From NCBI GenBank assembly GCA_002448555.1, contig DJYV01000046.1:1-6616 (forward strand): 6,616 nucleotides of DNA, given 5' to 3'. The notes under the pieces were generated by a model that saw only the letters and a program-made list of their open reading frames with translations, was not told where the DNA came from and searched no databases. Both the position numbers and the translations under genes were made by a program. This DNA comes from Flavobacteriales bacterium UBA6969 (lineage in GTDB: Bacteria; Bacteroidota; Bacteroidia; Flavobacteriales_D; Sanyastnellaceae). Below are positions 6,071-6,616 of the stretch, piece by piece (the first letter of the stretch is position 1; every line of letters starts with the position of its first letter).

Positions 6071-6616
6071 GCTCAAGTCGTTGCGGCGGCTGACGCGTGT
6101 GGCCATGGCCATGACCTTCCTTGTGGTGCTCGCAGGGAGCGTCGTGCGCATGACCGGTTCTGGCATGGGCTGCCCGGACTGGCCCAAGTGTTTTGGCCTG
6201 ATGATTCCGCCCACTGAAGCCTCGGAAGTGACATGGCAGGAAGGGGCGACTTATGACCGGGGCCGCATGCTGCTCAAGCGCGACACCCTGTGGGTGGCGC
6301 AGGCGGACCTGCACTCAACAGATTTCGAAGCTGAGCGCGCGACAGGTCAGTGGGTCGCCTACGACAAACACGACTATGCGGTATTCAATCCCCTGCACAC
6401 GTGGGTGGAATTCATCAATCGGTTGCTCGGTGCTTTGACCGGCATTCCGGCGCTTTTGCTGTTGGGGTGGACGTTTTGGCGGGGGGTGAAGGTGCGGCAT
6501 TGGAAGCCGTTCGCGTGGGCAGTCGTCCACTTGTTCTGGCTTGGCTTGGTCGCTTGGTTGGGCAAAAAGGTGGTAGACGGCAACCTCATTCCATTCTCCA
6601 TCACCATTCACATGCT
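6042..6616 (+). CDS. ctaA: Heme A synthase CtaA/COX15 (3' end beyond right edge)
   Basis: This integral membrane enzyme oxidises the C8 methyl group of heme O to give heme A for aa3-type cytochrome oxidase. 191 codons are visible and no stop is reached. The family signature is clear: FLVVLAGSVVRMTGSGMGCP (26-45) closing TM1, then DWPKCFGLMIPPTE with Cys44 and Cys50, which could form the loop disulfide. A long extracytoplasmic loop (51-117) leads to TWVEFINRLLGALTG (120-134), TM2, a basic turn (RGVKVRHWKP), TM3, and IPFSITIHM, where the edge falls just after conserved His190. The position usually given as His in the ExxHR motif is Asn here (E123-F-I-N126-R127). The start is uncertain: no ATG precedes TM1. 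TTG at 6042 keeps the basic stretch KLKSLRRLTR before TM1 and overlaps the HMA gene by 29 bases; TTG 6081, GTG 6099 or ATG 6105 are alternatives, the last cutting into TM1. Confidence 0.93.
   Translation, partial: MQKKLPLHSKLKSLRRLTRVAMAMTFLVVLAGSVVRMTGSGMGCPDWPKCFGLMIPPTEASEVTWQEGATYDRGRMLLKRDTLWVAQADLHSTDFEAERATGQWVAYDKHDYAVFNPLHTWVEFINRLLGALTGIPALLLLGWTFWRGVKVRHWKPFAWAVVHLFWLGLVAWLGKKVVDGNLIPFSITIHM

Noticed and set aside
5600..6214. A 204-codon open frame on the minus strand, opposite the HMA lipoprotein and ctaA
   Set aside because: It is antisense to two clearly recognisable genes and its translation has no domain, signal or family likeness.

Overview
The window looks like an ordinary chromosomal segment of a fairly GC-rich member of the Bacteroidota, probably Flavobacteriales-like. 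Three things support this. The gene starts have no Shine-Dalgarno sequences. Both good promoters have the Bacteroidota -7 element TAnnTTTG (TACCTTTG before rplU, TATATTTG before the HMA lipoprotein). Several proteins also have Bacteroidota-style features: an L21 with a C-terminal extension, a CX3C HMA lipoprotein, and a CtaA with a long first extracytoplasmic loop. Species cannot be determined from the sequence.

Bases 1-5576 are all read on the minus strand. In transcription order (right to left) they are: an EamA-family transporter (5576-4635); a promoter and then rplU-rpmA, encoding ribosomal proteins L21 and L27 (4553-3763), joined by a TAATG stop/start overlap; a strong hairpin terminator (about 3670-3710); serS, seryl-tRNA synthetase (3642-2368); a small predicted lipoprotein (2368-1769); and a large exported tetratricopeptide-repeat protein that runs off the left edge (1772 to 1 and beyond). 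serS, the lipoprotein and the TPR gene are joined by TGATG and ATGA overlaps, so they probably form one translationally coupled unit.

From 5660 rightward the genes are on the plus strand. A short lipoprotein with a heavy-metal-associated (HMA) domain comes first, and its start codon is almost on top of its promoter. It overlaps or directly abuts ctaA, heme A synthase, which is cut by the right edge. This pair suggests the beginning of a cytochrome oxidase assembly cluster, with the HMA protein as a possible copper-handling partner.

The window therefore holds translation genes (L21, L27, SerRS), a conserved but uncharacterised envelope pair (lipoprotein and TPR protein), a transporter, and the start of a respiratory biogenesis operon. 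I see no mobile element, CRISPR array, phage gene, tRNA, rRNA or defence system, and no gene-free stretch longer than about 120 bases. I found no clear candidate for a wholly new system. The points most worth a second look are the HMA-ctaA pair, the unusual residues in each of those two proteins, the L21 basic repeat tail, and the SerRS-linked lipoprotein/TPR pair.
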